Shown here: piece by piece, positions 63,097 through 64,000 of the stretch | How the letters are laid out: each line of letters begins with the position of its first letter | How positions within the stretch are numbered: position 1 is the stretch's first letter | Source: Sphingobacterium humi | GTDB lineage: Bacteria; Bacteroidota; Bacteroidia; Sphingobacteriales; Sphingobacteriaceae | Direction of reading: 5' to 3' | Assembly: GCF_009768885.1 (NCBI RefSeq) | Contig: NZ_WSQA01000004.1 | Span: 248,001-312,000 of the forward strand | DNA: 64,000 nucleotides | Translations under genes and position numbers: made by a program | Notes under the pieces: generated by a model | Database searches by the model: none | Told to the model about the DNA's origin: nothing | Seen by the model: only the letters and a program-made list of their open reading frames with translations

Positions 63097-64000
63097 TTAT
63101 TCGATGATATAGGTTTGACCCGTCTTGGAATACTGTTGAATATTACCGGTTTCTTTCAACATCTTCAAGACATCCTCAATCGGAACATCATCAAAATAGC
63201 CAGAGAATCGACTCTGATTTAATAGTTTATTGTTTGATTTTATCGTGATATTATACCACTTCTCTAGTTTTGAAAAAACCAGTGGCATAGGTTCATTATC
63301 GAATGCTAACTTGTTGCTCCGCCATTGTATTTCTTTCGCTTGGTCAATCTTACCCAACTCTTTATTGCTAAAGACGATGGCTAAATTACCTTGGTTTTCA
63401 ATACGCCCTTGATCTGCTCCTGCTTGCGCCTTCAACCGAGCCTGTGAGAGCACGGCTATTTTATCACCCGGTGCCATTACATAAGCTTGTTCCGTTCCTG
63501 CGGCGCTTAATTCCACTTTCCCCTCTACCAAGATGGTTTCTGTTTGCTCTTCTTCCGGATAAGAGCGCACATTGAAACTGGTACCTAATACCTTAATCTG
63601 TGCCTGCTGTGTTTGTACATAAAAAGGACGGGCAGCATCTTTTGCTACATGGAAATAGCCTTCTCCAATTAAAGTTACCCGACGATCCTCTGCATTAAAA
63701 TCTGTGGATACGGCCAAACTACTTCCCCCATTCAACCAAACCTCTGTGCCATCGGCTAGCTTCACAAATTCTTTGCTGCCATTTGCCGCTTTATAGATCT
63801 GCTCGGAAGAACGTCCAAACTGATATATGGCGAAATAGCTTAGCAGACCCACCAAAACGATGCTCGCGGCAATTTTTAAATAACGATTCCACAGGTTGAT
63901 CGTTTTCGGTTGATCGGATTCGTTGATCTTGCTCAGCTGCTTTTGATAGGCCGCATCCACATCCACCATGGCCGGTTCTTTGCTGTTTAGCATAGCAAAC
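63097..64000 (-). CDS. FecR family anti-sigma factor, N-terminus outside window
   Basis: About 300 residues are visible and the frame stays open to the right edge. One membrane helix (IAASIVLVGLLSYFAIYQ), FecR domain with LADGTEVWLNGGSSLAV and IKVLGTSFNVRSYPEE, and a C-terminal DUF4974/STN-like part (NKLAFDNEPMPLVFSKLEKWYN). FecR proteins normally have about 80 more cytoplasmic residues before DVDAAYQKQL, so the ATG at 63993 is probably internal. It lies 100 bp upstream of the STN-type susC; a sigma factor gene presumably lies to the right. Confidence 0.9.
   Translation of the reverse strand, partial: FAMLNSKEPAMVDVDAAYQKQLSKINESDQPKTINLWNRYLKIAASIVLVGLLSYFAIYQFGRSSEQIYKAANGSKEFVKLADGTEVWLNGGSSLAVSTDFNAEDRRVTLIGEGYFHVAKDAARPFYVQTQQAQIKVLGTSFNVRSYPEEEQTETILVEGKVELSAAGTEQAYVMAPGDKIAVLSQARLKAQAGADQGRIENQGNLAIVFSNKELGKIDQAKEIQWRSNKLAFDNEPMPLVFSKLEKWYNITIKSNNKLLNQSRFSGYFDDVPIEDVLKMLKETGNIQQYSKTGQTYIIE

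Overview
The window looks like a chromosomal segment of a Bacteroidota bacterium, most likely Sphingobacteriaceae (Sphingobacterium/Pedobacter-like). This is inferred from two SusC/SusD nutrient-uptake loci with FecR regulators, a DUF4270/Kelch lipoprotein pair, CarboxypepD_reg-type outer-membrane beta-barrels, and many copies of the Bacteroidota -7 promoter box TAnnTTTG. No rRNA, tRNA, insertion sequence, phage or CRISPR array was seen. About 60 protein genes are supported; the first (a GH3 hydrolase) and the last (a FecR) run off the window.

Layout. 1-9.9 kb: truncated GH3 glycosidase, TetR regulator divergent from an outer-membrane beta-barrel protein, nicotinamidase, an RprX/RprY-type two-component pair, and the DUF4270 and Kelch lipoproteins. 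10-15 kb: asd, an SDR-type threonine dehydrogenase, YebC, a repeat-rich protein with 132-bp tandem repeats, and a DeoR-type regulator. 15-21.5 kb: a surface-glycan cluster (CapA-like, asparagine-synthase-like enzyme without its glutaminase half, Wzx-type flippase, two glycosyltransferases, FkbM methyltransferase). 21.5-24.9 kb: DUF3820, TrhO, then a tightly overlapping membrane-protein set TM2/DUF2752/DUF4870/M48 peptidase. 25.3-34.5 kb (minus strand): ECF sigma, FecR, SusC, SusD, Gfo/Idh/MocA oxidoreductase and TIM-barrel isomerase/epimerase, an uptake-and-catabolism operon without any visible glycoside hydrolase. 34.8-44.5 kb: trmB/GDP-fucose synthase divergent pair, a small envelope trio (YtxH, holin-like, coiled protein), YifB ATPase, rhomboid protease, LUD protein, FtsH, RsfS and biotin ligase. 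44.6-50.6 kb: DsbD split into an N-terminal-domain gene and a membrane/thioredoxin gene, pfkA, murF, a VOC protein and an Rrf2 regulator. 50.6-55.1 kb: PafA-like phosphatase and uvrA. 55.2-64 kb (minus strand): FecR, SusC, SusD and two TlpA-type thioredoxins.

The most notable non-genic structure is a roughly 300-bp composite palindromic element present twice, in opposite orientations (24949-25241 and 47999-48327): inverted 43-50-bp arms around a diverged AT-rich centre, with a C-rich tail on one side. TAnnTTTG boxes are useful for choosing start codons: in several genes they overlap the longest open-frame start, so a downstream start was preferred, and in others they abut the start codon, implying very short or absent 5' leaders.
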